A stretch of 64,000 nucleotides of DNA from Butyrivibrio sp. (GTDB taxonomy: Bacteria > Bacillota > Clostridia > Lachnospirales > Lachnospiraceae). The stretch covers positions 1 through 64,000 of the forward strand of contig JAKVKH010000012.1 of the NCBI GenBank assembly GCA_022486625.1, written 5' to 3'. The notes under the pieces were generated by a model, which saw nothing but the letters and a program-made list of their open reading frames with translations, had not been told where the DNA came from and searched no databases. The translations under genes and the position numbers were made by a program. This document shows, piece by piece, positions 17,952 through 29,804 of the stretch. Every line of letters starts with the position of its first letter. Within the stretch, counting starts at the first letter, position 1.

Positions 17952-18167
17952 ATGAAAACAGTAAAACTTCGTGCAGATGATGAGTTTATCAAACTCGGTC
18001 AGGCACTGAAAAAAGCCGGCATGGAAGATTCCGGTGTGGATGCCAAGTACGACATTCAAAACGGGCTGGTGAAGGTAAATGGTGAAACAGATACCAGAAG
18101 AGGCAGAAAACTGGTTGATGGTGACGTTGTGGAGTACAATGGGGAACAGGTTAAAATCGAAAAATGA
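17952..18167 (+). CDS. yaaA: S4 domain protein YaaA
   Basis: The 71-residue protein is a single S4 RNA-binding domain (FIKLGQALKKAGMEDSGVDA, then NGLVKVNGETDTRRGRKLVD GDVVEYNG). Such proteins sit between dnaN and recF in most Firmicutes and have been linked to late 50S assembly. The last four bases overlap the recF start (ATGA), so translation is coupled. Confidence 0.92.
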   Translation: MKTVKLRADDEFIKLGQALKKAGMEDSGVDAKYDIQNGLVKVNGETDTRRGRKLVDGDVVEYNGEQVKIEK

Positions 18168-19267
18168 TCATCAAATCATTAGAACTTGCTGATTTCAGAA
18201 ATTATGAAAAGCTGAAAATAGAATTCAGCAGTGGAACCAACATCCTCTATGGTGATAATGCTCAGGGCAAGACTAATATTCTGGAAGCAATCTTCCTCTC
18301 CGCGACAACAAAATCCCATAAGGGAAGTAAAGACCGTGAAATCATACGGTTTGGTCAGGAAGAAGCACATATTCGTACAATTCTGGATAAGGACGGTGCA
18401 GAGTACCGTCTGGATATGCATTTGAGAAAAAGTAAATCTAAGGGCATTGCGATTGACGGGCAGAAAATAAAAAAAGCTGCCGATCTTGTCGGCAGGCTGA
18501 ATGTCGTGTTTTTTTCTCCTGAAGATCTGGCCATCATAAAAAATGGTCCTTCTGAGAGGCGCAGATTCATGGATCTTGAGCTTTGTCAGCTGGATCAGTC
18601 TTATTTATACAATCTGACTCGTTATAACAAGATTATTGTACAGAGAAATAAGATGCTGAAAGACTTATATGACCATCCGGAATATAAGGTTGTTCTTGAT
18701 GTTCAGGATAAGCAGCTGGCTGAGTATGGTGTTAAGGTAATTTCCATCAGGGAGAAGTTCATCAGTGACCTGAATGAGATTATCGGACCGATTCATTTGA
18801 AGCTTACAGGCGGAAAAGAACATTTAAGTATTTACTACGAGCCAAATGTAAAGGCGGAAGAATTTGAGGAAAAGCTGAGGCGTTCCAGAGAAAAAGACAT
18901 GTTTCTGAAACAGACTTCCATCGGACCTCATAAAGACGACTTTTCTTTTATTGTGGTTGGAGAACAGGGCGGAGATGGAATTGATATCAGAAAATATGGT
19001 TCGCAGGGTCAGCAGAGAACTGCTTCTCTCTCACTTAAGCTTTCTGAAATTGAAATTGTAAAAAAATCCAAAAAAGAAAATCCGGTTCTTCTTCTGGATG
19101 ATGTTTTATCTGAACTGGACAGTAACAGACAGAATTATCTGCTTAATACAATCGGTGATATTCAGACAATCATTACATGTACAGGTCTGGATGAGTTTGT
19201 AAATAACAGGTTTGAAATAGATAAGCTGTTTAAAGTGGTAAACGGCACAGTAACTGGTGAAAACTGA
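18164..19267 (+). CDS. recF: DNA replication and repair protein RecF
   Basis: RecF is an SMC-like ATPase that helps load RecA at gaps with RecO and RecR. Of 367 residues, Walker A is GDNAQGKTN at 30-38, the ABC-type signature lies in GSQGQQRTASLSLKLSE (about 284-300), and Walker B is PVLLLDDVLSELD (about 311-323). Length is normal. Start overlaps yaaA; gyrB follows after 59 bases. Confidence 0.96.
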   Translation: MIIKSLELADFRNYEKLKIEFSSGTNILYGDNAQGKTNILEAIFLSATTKSHKGSKDREIIRFGQEEAHIRTILDKDGAEYRLDMHLRKSKSKGIAIDGQKIKKAADLVGRLNVVFFSPEDLAIIKNGPSERRRFMDLELCQLDQSYLYNLTRYNKIIVQRNKMLKDLYDHPEYKVVLDVQDKQLAEYGVKVISIREKFISDLNEIIGPIHLKLTGGKEHLSIYYEPNVKAEEFEEKLRRSREKDMFLKQTSIGPHKDDFSFIVVGEQGGDGIDIRKYGSQGQQRTASLSLKLSEIEIVKKSKKENPVLLLDDVLSELDSNRQNYLLNTIGDIQTIITCTGLDEFVNNRFEIDKLFKVVNGTVTGEN

Positions 19268-19296
19268 TAGATGCTACAATGAGAAAAATTGACTGA

Positions 19297-21264
<1,968 letters not shown>

Positions 21265-21304
21265 TGATAAGTGAATCGTTCATGTTTGAATAAAGTGGGG
21301 AATT

Positions 21305-23986
21305 ATGGCTGATAATCAGAATAATAATAACAATGGTGATGAAAACGGGCTCAGCGATGACGTTTTCGATGAAACTGCGACAGACAGAATACATGAAGTT
21401 GATCTGAAAAAAACAATGGAAACTTCCTACATCGACTATGCAATGAGCGTTATTGCAGCCCGTGCACTTCCTGATGTAAGAGATGGACTTAAGCCGGTAC
21501 AGAGACGAGTTCTCTTTTCCATGATCGAACTGAATAACGGACCGGATAAGCCGCATCGTAAATGCGCACGTATCGTCGGTGATACCATGGGTAAATATCA
21601 TCCGCATGGTGACAGCTCCATTTACGGAGCACTCGTAAATATGGCTCAGCCCTGGTCCATGAGATACTGTCTGGTAGACGGACACGGAAACTTCGGTTCT
21701 GTCGACGGCGATGGCCCGGCAGCAATGCGATACACAGAGGCCAGACTGTCAAAGATCTCCATGGAAATGACAGCAGATATCAATAAAGATACTGTTGATT
21801 TCATTCCGAACTTCGATGAAACAGAAAAAGAACCGGTTGTACTGCCAAGCCGTTTTCCGAATCTTCTGGTAAACGGAACAACAGGTATTGCAGTCGGTAT
21901 GGCTACCAATATTCCGCCGCACAATCTGCGTGAAGTGATACAGGCAGTCAATAAAATGATTGATAACAAGATCCTTGAAGACAGGGAGACAGATATTGAA
22001 GAAATTCTTCCGATTATCAAGGCACCGGATTTCCCGACAGGCGGTATTATTTTGGGAACGAGGGGAGCCGAGGAAGCATACCGTACCGGAAGAGGAAAGG
22101 TCATCTGTCGTGGTGTGACTGCGATTGAGACCATGCCGAACGGCAAGAACAGAATTGTAATTTCAGAGCTTCCTTATCTGGTAAACAAGGCAACGCTGAT
22201 TTCCAAAATTGCGGAGCTGGTAAAGCTTAAAAAGCTGGATGGAATCACTGCTCTTCGTGATGAATCTGACCGTGAAGGTATGAGAATCGTAATTGAGCTC
22301 AGACATGATATCAATCCTAATGTCATGCTCAATAAACTGTATAAACATACACAGTTGCAGGATTCCTTCGGAATCATTATGCTGTCACTGGTAAACAATG
22401 AACCTAAGATCTTAAGCCTTACAGAGATGCTCCATTACTACATTGAGCATCAGGAAGAGGTTGTTACCAGAAGAACCAGATATGATCTTAATAAGGCAGA
22501 AGAACGTAATCATATCTTAGAGGGATTATTGATCGCTCTTGATAATATTGATGAAGTAATCAAAATTATCAGAGGCAGTGAAAATGTACAGATTGCCAAA
22601 GAACAGTTAATGGCAAGATTCGGGCTAAGTGATGCACAGTCTCAGGCAATTGTAGATATGAGACTTCGTACACTGACAGGTCTGGAAAGAGACAAGATTG
22701 AACAGGAACATGCAGATCTCCTGAAGAAAATTGAGGAATTAAAGGCAATTCTGGCAGATAAAAAATTATTACTCGGCGTTATTAAAACAGAGATATCCGT
22801 TATTGCGGATAAATACGGTGATGACAGAAAGACCCAGATCGGACATGATGATTCGGAAATTGAAATGGAAGATCTGATTCCGAATGTCAATACAGTTATT
22901 GCCATGACAAATCTTGGTTACATCAAGAGAATGTCAATTGATAATTTTAAAGCACAGAATCGTGGAGGTCACGGCATCAAGGGAATCGCCACAATTGATA
23001 ATGATTATGTGGAAGATCTTCTGATGACCACAACACACAATTACCTGATGTTCTTTACCAATCAGGGACGTGTATACAGACTTAAAGCCTATCAGGTACC
23101 GGAAGGATCCAGAACATCCAGGGGAATTGCGATTGTTAATCTCCTGCAGCTGAATCCGGGAGAAAAAGTATCTGCTACTATTCCGATTAAGGAATTTGAT
23201 CAGGGCAGAAATCTGTTTATGGTTACCAAAAAGGGAACCGTGAAAAAAACACCGATTGAAGAATTTGCAAATGTTCGTAAGAACGGTCTGACAGCAATCA
23301 ACCTTAAGGAGGATGATGAGCTGATCGAGGTGAAGACGACCAATGAGAATTCTGAAATTTTCCTTGTGACAAAGAACGGAATGTGTATTCGTTTCAAGGA
23401 GACAGATGTCCGGGCAACAGGGCGTACATCTATGGGCGTTAGAGGTATGATGATCAGCGATCAGGATGAAATCATCGGTATGCAGCTCAATACGCAGGGT
23501 GATTCACTTCTCGTCGTATCTGAAAAAGGTTATGGCAAGCGCACAAAGCTGCAGGATTTCCATGTACAGCAGCGTGGCGGTAAGGGTGTCAAATGCTATA
23601 AGATCATGGAAAAGACAGGATATGTGGTTGGTGTCAAGGCTGTCAGTGATGAACATGAAATTATGATGATTACAACAGCGGGAACGATCATACAGCTGCG
23701 TATGGCTGAAATATCCATTTACAGCAGAATTACATCCGGTGTCAGGATGATCCACCTTGATGAAGATGTGACAGTTGCCAAGATTGCAAAGGTAAGAGAA
23801 AAGGTATCCAATGGAGATCAGGAATTTGATAACATTGAAGATGCCATGGAAGATATTCCGGATGAAAAGGAATCTGAAATGATGGATTCTGAAGAAGAAG
23901 CAGAAGAATATTTTGATGAAACAGAAGTTTCAGATGAAGATGATTCTGAAAAGAATGATCCGGAAGGAAATTCAACAGAAGAATAA
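21305..23986 (+). CDS. gyrA: DNA gyrase subunit A
   Basis: GyrA performs the double-strand break and passage in gyrase. The 893 residues include the catalytic tyrosine Y143 in [12 protein letters not shown] and the quinolone-determining region [10 protein letters not shown] at 101-110. The C-terminal beta-pinwheel carries the GyrA box [11 protein letters not shown] (about 757-767), which is needed for wrapping. After the pinwheel there is an unusually long acidic tail of about 60 residues (from about 832) rich in Asp, Glu and Ser. In the E. coli numbering, position 83 is Ser and position 87 is Gly. GGGG precedes ATG 21305. Confidence 0.97.
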   Translation: MADNQNNNNNGDENGLSDDVFDETATDRIHEVDLKKTMETSYIDYAMSVIAARALPDVRDGLKPVQRRVLFSMIELNNGPDKPHRKCARIVGDTMGKYHPHGDSSIYGALVNMAQPWSMRYCLVDGHGNFGSVDGDGPAAMRYTEARLSKISMEMTADINKDTVDFIPNFDETEKEPVVLPSRFPNLLVNGTTGIAVGMATNIPPHNLREVIQAVNKMIDNKILEDRETDIEEILPIIKAPDFPTGGIILGTRGAEEAYRTGRGKVICRGVTAIETMPNGKNRIVISELPYLVNKATLISKIAELVKLKKLDGITALRDESDREGMRIVIELRHDINPNVMLNKLYKHTQLQDSFGIIMLSLVNNEPKILSLTEMLHYYIEHQEEVVTRRTRYDLNKAEERNHILEGLLIALDNIDEVIKIIRGSENVQIAKEQLMARFGLSDAQSQAIVDMRLRTLTGLERDKIEQEHADLLKKIEELKAILADKKLLLGVIKTEISVIADKYGDDRKTQIGHDDSEIEMEDLIPNVNTVIAMTNLGYIKRMSIDNFKAQNRGGHGIKGIATIDNDYVEDLLMTTTHNYLMFFTNQGRVYRLKAYQVPEGSRTSRGIAIVNLLQLNPGEKVSATIPIKEFDQGRNLFMVTKKGTVKKTPIEEFANVRKNGLTAINLKEDDELIEVKTTNENSEIFLVTKNGMCIRFKETDVRATGRTSMGVRGMMISDQDEIIGMQLNTQGDSLLVVSEKGYGKRTKLQDFHVQQRGGKGVKCYKIMEKTGYVVGVKAVSDEHEIMMITTAGTIIQLRMAEISIYSRITSGVRMIHLDEDVTVAKIAKVREKVSNGDQEFDNIEDAMEDIPDEKESEMMDSEEEAEEYFDETEVSDEDDSEKNDPEGNSTEE

Positions 23987-23989
23987 GAT

Positions 23990-24024
23990 AAAAAGGGATG
24001 GTAATTGCAGTGCCATCCCTTTTT
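23990..24024 (+). terminator. Intrinsic terminator after gyrA
   Basis: AAAAAGGGATGG (23990-24001) pairs with CCATCCCTTTTT (24013-24024), directly after the gyrA stop codon. It separates the gyrase genes from the GGDEF gene. Confidence 0.88.
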
Positions 24025-24072
24025 GATGATAATGCATGCATCAGACTTAATACGGGGAAATGGGAGGTTCAA

Positions 24073-25584
24073 ATGAATATCGCATTATTGGTTTCAGAAC
24101 TTAATAATGACAGAATCAGCAGAATCTGTCAGGGCGCGGCATATGCTGCAGAAAAAAACAAAGTTACGCTTGTAGTTATCCCTGGTAAAAAGCTTCAAAC
24201 GGGAAAAATAAGTGAAACAGAATCATTATATGAGTATCAGTGCAATGTAAATTACGAATATGTCACAAAGGAAAGTTTTGATGCTGTTCTTGTGGATATT
24301 GATGAAATCGGGAAAAATCTTCTGATACTTCAGAAAGAAGCTTTTCTTGGAAGATTCAGAGAAATTTCATTGATGACCCTTACAGCAATGGAAGGTTTTC
24401 CGTGTGCGGTATCTTCAAAAGAAGCATCTTATGAACAGCAGGGATATGAAGCAGTTGAAAGAATTGTTTTTTTCCAGAAAACGCAGCTGATGGCACAGAA
24501 AACAGAAAAGGTACAGATCCCGCTTCAGACCATGCAGCCGGAAGAAGCAATTCATATCATTACAAAAACTTCACAGTCATTATTACAAAGCGATTCACAG
24601 TCAGTGGCAGAAAACAATCAGATACTGCGTAAAGCAGAGTATATTGGTGTAAAAAATACGGCGATACTTCTGTATGAAGAAGAACAACAGCGTTTACCAG
24701 GCAGAAAGGTTTTATTGCCTGAATACATTAATATCAGGGAAATGATTATTTCCGGGAAAAAGGCAGAAATCCGAAAAGAAGGAATACAGTCAAGAACCAG
24801 TGCATTCTTGCGAACATTGATGCAAAGTGGAATGAAAGATCATGTTTGGATTATGAAAAATCTTTTTCTGGAAGAAAATCAGCTGGGAATAATGGTCAGT
24901 GAAATGAACCCTCTGTTCATGATACCGGAAGCGGATACGCTGCTGACAACAATTGTAACAGGTGCGATCAGAATATTCAGCAGGGAACAGAAAATTCTGT
25001 CAATGAAGAAGGAACTTCTGGAATGTCAGGAAGAACTTGCAAGAGATGATTCCGTTCTGGATCATATAGGGGATCAGGATCAGATGACAGGGCGTCTTAA
25101 CCGGAGAGGTTTTTTTGCGGCAGCCTATGATCGTCTTAAGCAGGAATTTCATGAAGGAACCTATGCAGTTGTTGCCTATGTGGATATTGATTCCATTAAG
25201 AATATTAATGATATCTATGGACGTGAAGAGGGCGATTATTCGGTCAGAAAAGTATCTGATATACTGAACCTTGTGTTTGGCGAAAAATGTATCATCGGAC
25301 GAATCAGAGGAGATGAATTTGCAATTCTTCTGGTTTCTTCGGAAGAAGGACGTGCAGAGGAGTTCCGGTCGGAAATGGGTCTTCAGAATACCAGACTGAT
25401 GACAGATAATGAAAAGGCATATATGATTCACCTTCAGTTCTCCATATGTGAATTTGAGTACAGTGACAGTCTTTCGTTAAGAGAAATGCTGATGGAAACA
25501 GATAATAATCTTAAAAATATTAAAAAGCTGCAATTCGATACGGAGCTTGATGAGAGTGTCCTCAGAGACGCATCAGATAAATGA
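24073..25584 (+). CDS. GGDEF domain protein with N-terminal ligand-binding-like domain
   Basis: The 503-residue soluble protein starts MNIALLVSELNNDRISRICQ and continues with SFDAVLVDIDEI, resembling the first lobe of a LacI or periplasmic-binding-protein fold (about 1-140). A middle region (about 140-330) looks sensor-like and helical. The C-terminal GGDEF domain (about 345-500) has the metal and substrate motif VDIDSIKNINDIYGREEGDY and the active-site loop RIRGDEFAILL with RGDEF at 412-416, a variant first residue. It would make or bind cyclic di-GMP. No membrane segment is seen, so sensing would be cytoplasmic. ATG 24073 has GGGAGG upstream. The gyrA terminator precedes it. Confidence 0.8.
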   Translation: MNIALLVSELNNDRISRICQGAAYAAEKNKVTLVVIPGKKLQTGKISETESLYEYQCNVNYEYVTKESFDAVLVDIDEIGKNLLILQKEAFLGRFREISLMTLTAMEGFPCAVSSKEASYEQQGYEAVERIVFFQKTQLMAQKTEKVQIPLQTMQPEEAIHIITKTSQSLLQSDSQSVAENNQILRKAEYIGVKNTAILLYEEEQQRLPGRKVLLPEYINIREMIISGKKAEIRKEGIQSRTSAFLRTLMQSGMKDHVWIMKNLFLEENQLGIMVSEMNPLFMIPEADTLLTTIVTGAIRIFSREQKILSMKKELLECQEELARDDSVLDHIGDQDQMTGRLNRRGFFAAAYDRLKQEFHEGTYAVVAYVDIDSIKNINDIYGREEGDYSVRKVSDILNLVFGEKCIIGRIRGDEFAILLVSSEEGRAEEFRSEMGLQNTRLMTDNEKAYMIHLQFSICEFEYSDSLSLREMLMETDNNLKNIKKLQFDTELDESVLRDASDK

Positions 25585-25632
25585 CGAAATTAATCTGAAC
25601 TTGAACTATTTTAGTCATTTTAACAAAATCAA

Positions 25633-25661
25633 TTGACAAAAGTGTTTTGAAAAACTATACT
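25633..25661 (+). promoter_or_regulatory. trpDp: Sigma-A promoter of the trp operon
   Basis: TTGACA (25633-25638) is a perfect -35, followed after 17 bases by TATACT (25656-25661). The predicted start near 25668 begins the T-box leader. Confidence 0.8.
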
Positions 25662-25667
25662 TCATTC

Positions 25668-25985
25668 AAATAAAGCAATAAAGTATATGGAATAAACCAT
25701 TGATCAGGAAGAGTACGTATGGACATCATTTTCAGAGAGTCGCCGGCTGGTGTGAGGAGACAATGACGAAATACCGAATGGGCCTGAGAGGGCAGTCTGA
25801 AACCTTATGGGAGTAGGATCTGACGGGAACCTGTACCGTTATCAGTCAGGTGCATATGTTGGTATGCAAAATGAGCGGATCATATATTAATATGATCAAT
25901 GTGGGTGGTACCGCAGAAGCTCTTACACTTAAATGTAAGGCCTTTGTCCCAGTAATAGTATATTACTGAGGCAGAGGCTTTTTTT
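25668..25985 (+). promoter_or_regulatory. Tryptophan-specific T-box leader
   Basis: The leader shows the Stem I landmarks (AGAGTACGTA near 25710, AGAGAGTCGCCGGCTGGTGTGAGG near 25734-25757), a specifier TGG at 25779-25781 (GAATGGGCC), and the conserved T-box GGGTGGTACCGC at 25903-25914. A terminator hairpin follows: the stem from GCCTTTGTCCCAGTAAT near 25940 pairs with ATTACTGAGGCAGAGGC and is followed by a run of T ending about 25985. Uncharged tRNA-Trp pairs with TGG and with the T-box bulge, favouring the antiterminator and allowing transcription of trpD onward. The specifier assignment is my reading of the alignment; the T-box itself is clear. Confidence 0.92.
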
Positions 25986-26013
25986 GTGTGCATAAGCAGA
26001 AAAGGAGAGAAAA

Positions 26014-27039
26014 ATGATTAAAGAAGCGATCGGGGAAGTAATCAAAGGAAAAGATATGGATTATGATTCCATGAAGGAAGTTATGGGAGAAATGATGGAC
26101 GGTACAGCAACGCAGGCGCAGATGGCCAGCTTTCTGACAGCGCTTCGTATGAAAGGAGAAACCGTTACAGAGATTACCGCCTGTGCAACCGTTATGAGAG
26201 AAAAAGGTGTAAAAATCAATCCGGTCAAGGATGTGATGGAAATTGTCGGAACCGGCGGAGATGAAACCGGAACCTTCAATATATCAACAACATCGGCCTT
26301 CGTGGTGGCTGCAGCAGGAATACCGGTTGCCAAGCATGGCAACAGAAGCGTTTCCTCCAAGAGCGGTGCTGCAGATGTACTTGAAAAGCTCGGTGTAAAT
26401 ATTACGATTGAGCCTGCGCAGATGGAAGAAGTACTTAAAAAGACCGGAATCTGTTTTCTGTTCGCACAGAAATATCATTCTTCCATGAGATATGCGGCAC
26501 CGGTCAGAAAAGAAATGGGCGCAAGAACCATTTTCAATATACTGGGACCTCTGGCAAACCCTGCAGGAGCCAAAATGCAGCTGATGGGTGTATATGATAA
26601 AAAGCTGGTAGAGCCGCTTGCACAGGTACTGTCCAATCTGGGTGTAGTCAGAGGCGTTGCCGTCTGCGGATGTGACGGAATCGATGAAGTTACGCTTTCC
26701 GGACCGACACATGTATGCGAGATCAGGAACGGATCATTAAATTCCTATGACATTACACCGGAACAGTTCGGTCTGACCAGATGTGAACTCAAGGATCTCG
26801 TAGGAGGAGACCCGGAGGAAAATGCACAGATCACCAGAAATATCTTAAGCGGAAAAGAAAAAGGACCAAAGCGCGAAGTTGTCGTCATGAATGCGGCAGT
26901 AGCCATGTACCTTGGAATCGACGGCGTATCCATCAGCGACTGCATCACGAAGGCGGAAGAGATTCTGGACAGTGGCAAGGCCTATGAGAAGCTGGAAGAA
27001 CTGGTGAAGGCAACAAATTCCTACGGAGAAAAGGCATGA
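26014..27039 (+). CDS. trpD: Anthranilate phosphoribosyltransferase
   Basis: TrpD transfers phosphoribose from PRPP to anthranilate. The 341-residue protein has the family motifs VGTGGDETGTFNISTTSAF (about 79-97), KHGNRSVSSKSGAADVLE (about 108-125) and NPAGAKMQLMGVYD (about 191-204). GGAGAG precedes ATG 26014. It is the first gene after the T-box; trpE and trpG are absent from the expected upstream position. It overlaps trpC by four bases. Confidence 0.97.
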   Translation: MIKEAIGEVIKGKDMDYDSMKEVMGEMMDGTATQAQMASFLTALRMKGETVTEITACATVMREKGVKINPVKDVMEIVGTGGDETGTFNISTTSAFVVAAAGIPVAKHGNRSVSSKSGAADVLEKLGVNITIEPAQMEEVLKKTGICFLFAQKYHSSMRYAAPVRKEMGARTIFNILGPLANPAGAKMQLMGVYDKKLVEPLAQVLSNLGVVRGVAVCGCDGIDEVTLSGPTHVCEIRNGSLNSYDITPEQFGLTRCELKDLVGGDPEENAQITRNILSGKEKGPKREVVVMNAAVAMYLGIDGVSISDCITKAEEILDSGKAYEKLEELVKATNSYGEKA

Positions 27040-27845
27040 TTCTGGATAACCTGGTAGCAGCAACGGAAAAAAGAATACAAAAAGAGAAAGAAAGCTGTTC
27101 TCTTTCCGAAATGATGCAAATGGCAGAACAGAAGCAAAATGCAGATCCGTTTCGCTTCCGGAAAGCACTTTCAGGCCCCGGAATGCATCTGATCTGCGAG
27201 ATCAAAAAAGCTTCTCCCTCAAAGGGACTGATTGCAGCGGAATTTCCTTATCTGGAAATTGCAAGGGAGTATGAGGAAGCAGGCGCAGATGCAATTTCCG
27301 TGCTGACAGAACCGGATTATTTTAAAGGTGATATCCGCTATTTGAAAGAAATCAGACAAAGCGGCGTGAAAACACCGCTTCTCCGGAAGGATTTTACGAT
27401 CGATGAATACATGATCTATGAAGCATTTGTAAACGGAGCGGATTGCATACTGCTGATCTGTGCAATTTTAAATGATGAAAAGCTTGGAAAATATCTTTCA
27501 ATTGCTGCTGATCTGGGACTGTCCGTGATTACGGAAGCACATGACGAAAAGGAAACGGAGCGGGCAGTAGATGCCGGTGCGAAAATCATCGGCGTCAATA
27601 ACAGGAATCTGAAGGACTTTACGGTGGATATGAATAACAGCATCCGGCTCAGAAAGCTGGTGCCGGAGGACAGAATTTTCGTTGCAGAAAGCGGAATCAG
27701 GACGCCGGAGGATGTGGAAAGGCTGCACGAAGCCGGTGTAAATGCAGTACTGATCGGAGAAACCATCATGCGTTCTTCGGACAGAAAGAAACAGATCAGG
27801 GAACTGCGAAGCGGCAGGACAGGACAGTACAGAAATGAGGGATAA
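27036..27845 (+). CDS. trpC: Indole-3-glycerol phosphate synthase
   Basis: TrpC closes the pyrrole ring, converting carboxyphenylamino-deoxyribulose phosphate to indole-3-glycerol phosphate. The 269-residue TIM barrel has CEIKKASPSKGLI (catalytic lysine, about 53-65), the LTEPDYFKGDIRYL loop, LLRKDF with a catalytic lysine (about 110-115), and IIGVNNRNLKDF. It is translationally coupled to trpD (ATGA overlap). Confidence 0.97.
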   Translation: MILDNLVAATEKRIQKEKESCSLSEMMQMAEQKQNADPFRFRKALSGPGMHLICEIKKASPSKGLIAAEFPYLEIAREYEEAGADAISVLTEPDYFKGDIRYLKEIRQSGVKTPLLRKDFTIDEYMIYEAFVNGADCILLICAILNDEKLGKYLSIAADLGLSVITEAHDEKETERAVDAGAKIIGVNNRNLKDFTVDMNNSIRLRKLVPEDRIFVAESGIRTPEDVERLHEAGVNAVLIGETIMRSSDRKKQIRELRSGRTGQYRNEG

Positions 27846-27846
27846 A

Positions 27847-28509
27847 ATGGTTAAAATGAAGATCTGCGGACTGACAACAGAAGAAGACTGCGAAATCATG
27901 AACTGCTATCATCCGGATTACTGCGGATTTGTATTTGCCGGTAAAAAGCACAGACTGACAGATCAGAAGGCAGCATCGCTCAGAAATGTTCTTTCAAATA
28001 CAATTCCGGCGGTCGGTGTGTTTGTGGATGAACCGATTGCACATATTGTGTCACTTTATACCGCCGGAATCATCCAGATCATACAGCTGCATGGCAGTGA
28101 AGATGAGGAGTATATACAAAAGCTCCGGGAAAAAATAAAACAGGCAAAGCCGGATAAAACCAGAAAGTACAAGGAATTCGGCGAAGAAATTCCGATTATC
28201 AAGGCGGTTAAGATCAGAACCGGAAAAGAAATTGAAAAAGCAGAGCAGCTTTCCTGCAGCATGCTGCTGCTGGATGCCTATGACAGCAGTATGGCAGGCG
28301 GAACCGGAAAGCAGATCGATCTGGGTCTGATTCCGAAAATGAACAAGCCATTTATTCTGGCAGGAGGTCTTAATGCGGACAACGTAACAGATGCGCTGAC
28401 GCAGTCACGTCCGTATGCAGTGGATATCAGCAGCGGCGTGGAATCAGAGGGACATAAGGACTGGCATAAGATGGAGAAGCTGATGCTGGTTATGGAACAA
28501 TACAGATAA
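27847..28509 (+). CDS. trpF: Phosphoribosylanthranilate isomerase
   Basis: TrpF isomerises N-(5'-phosphoribosyl)anthranilate by an Amadori rearrangement. The 220-residue TIM barrel begins MVKMKICGLTTEEDCEIM with the catalytic cysteine in KICGLT. The aspartate and ribose-phosphate loop appear in LLLDAYDSSMAGGTGKQIDL, followed by ILAGGLNADNV and VDISSGVES. It is a separate gene, not fused to trpC. GAGGGAT before 27847 favours that start over 27835, which would overlap trpC. Confidence 0.95.
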   Translation: MVKMKICGLTTEEDCEIMNCYHPDYCGFVFAGKKHRLTDQKAASLRNVLSNTIPAVGVFVDEPIAHIVSLYTAGIIQIIQLHGSEDEEYIQKLREKIKQAKPDKTRKYKEFGEEIPIIKAVKIRTGKEIEKAEQLSCSMLLLDAYDSSMAGGTGKQIDLGLIPKMNKPFILAGGLNADNVTDALTQSRPYAVDISSGVESEGHKDWHKMEKLMLVMEQYR

Positions 28510-28545
28510 ATGTGCAGATAAACAAAAGCGTGCATGGAGGATATG

Positions 28546-29733
28546 ATGGGAACAAAAGGAAGATTTGGAGAATATGGCGGACAGTACATACCGGAAACAC
28601 TGATGAACGCCGTACAGGAACTGGAAGAAGCATATAATCATTATAAGGATGATCCACAGTTCAACAACGAACTGGATGAGCTTTTACGAAACTATGCAGG
28701 ACGTCCGTCCATTCTGTATGAAGCAAAGAAAATGACCAGAGATCTGGGAGGTGCAAAGATTTATCTCAAGAGAGAAGACCTGAATCATACAGGATCACAT
28801 AAGATCAACAATGTACTCGGTCAGGTGCTTCTGGCCAAGAAAATGGGCAAAACGAGAGTTATCGCGGAAACCGGCGCCGGACAGCATGGTGTTGCTACGG
28901 CAACTGTTGCTGCACTGATGGATATGGAATGTGAAATATTCATGGGAAAAGTGGATACAGACCGTCAGGCACTCAATGTCTACCGTATGAAGCTGCTTGG
29001 TGCAAAGGTAAATTCCATTACCACAGGCACCCAGACGCTTAAGGATGCAGTAAATGCAGCGATGCGCGAATGGACGAGCAGAATTGATGATACGCATTAT
29101 GTACTCGGATCTGTCATGGGCCCGCATCCGTTCCCGACAATTGTCAGAGATTTTCAGAAGGTTATCGGCAAAGAGATCAAACAGCAGATTCTGGAAAAAG
29201 AGGGAAGACTTCCGGATGCAGTACTGGCCTGTGTAGGCGGCGGCTCCAATGCAATGGGCGCTTTCTATGAATTCATTCCGGATACATCGGTTCAGCTGAT
29301 CGGCTGTGAAGCCGCCGGCGAAGGAGCAGATACGCCGAGAACCGCAGCGACCATGGCAACCGGATCGCTCGGGATCTTTCATGGGATGAAATCTCTTTTC
29401 TGCCAGGACAGATACGGACAGATTGCACCGGTATATTCCATCTCCGCAGGACTTGATTATCCGGGAATCGGACCTGAACATGCATATCTGGCGAAACAGG
29501 GAAGAGCAAAGTATGTACCGGTAACTGATGAAGAGGCGGTACAGGCATTTGAATATCTCTCACGCGAAGAAGGCATCATTCCGGCAATTGAAAGTGCACA
29601 TGCAATTGCGTATGCCATGAAGCTGGCGCCCACCATGCGCAAGGATCAGATCATTGTAGTCAACGTCTCCGGCCGTGGAGATAAGGACGTGGCAGCAATT
29701 GCAAGATACAGAGGAGAAGATCTGCACGATTGA
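28546..29733 (+). CDS. trpB: Tryptophan synthase beta chain
   Basis: TrpB is a PLP enzyme that condenses indole with serine. The 395-residue protein is of the TrpB1 type: [20 protein letters not shown] at the start, the PLP lysine in [10 protein letters not shown], the [13 protein letters not shown] loop, the phosphate-binding [12 protein letters not shown], and NVSGRGDKD near the end. GGAGG lies 5 bases before ATG 28546; an ATG one codon earlier is equally close. It partners with TrpA, encoded 71 bases downstream. Confidence 0.97.
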   Translation: MGTKGRFGEYGGQYIPETLMNAVQELEEAYNHYKDDPQFNNELDELLRNYAGRPSILYEAKKMTRDLGGAKIYLKREDLNHTGSHKINNVLGQVLLAKKMGKTRVIAETGAGQHGVATATVAALMDMECEIFMGKVDTDRQALNVYRMKLLGAKVNSITTGTQTLKDAVNAAMREWTSRIDDTHYVLGSVMGPHPFPTIVRDFQKVIGKEIKQQILEKEGRLPDAVLACVGGGSNAMGAFYEFIPDTSVQLIGCEAAGEGADTPRTAATMATGSLGIFHGMKSLFCQDRYGQIAPVYSISAGLDYPGIGPEHAYLAKQGRAKYVPVTDEEAVQAFEYLSREEGIIPAIESAHAIAYAMKLAPTMRKDQIIVVNVSGRGDKDVAAIARYRGEDLHD

Positions 29734-29804
29734 AAAAGCAGCGTATGATAAGATATCCGGCCTGAAAAAGAGCCGGATTTACAGGAAAGGTATGGCGTAT
29801 CATC

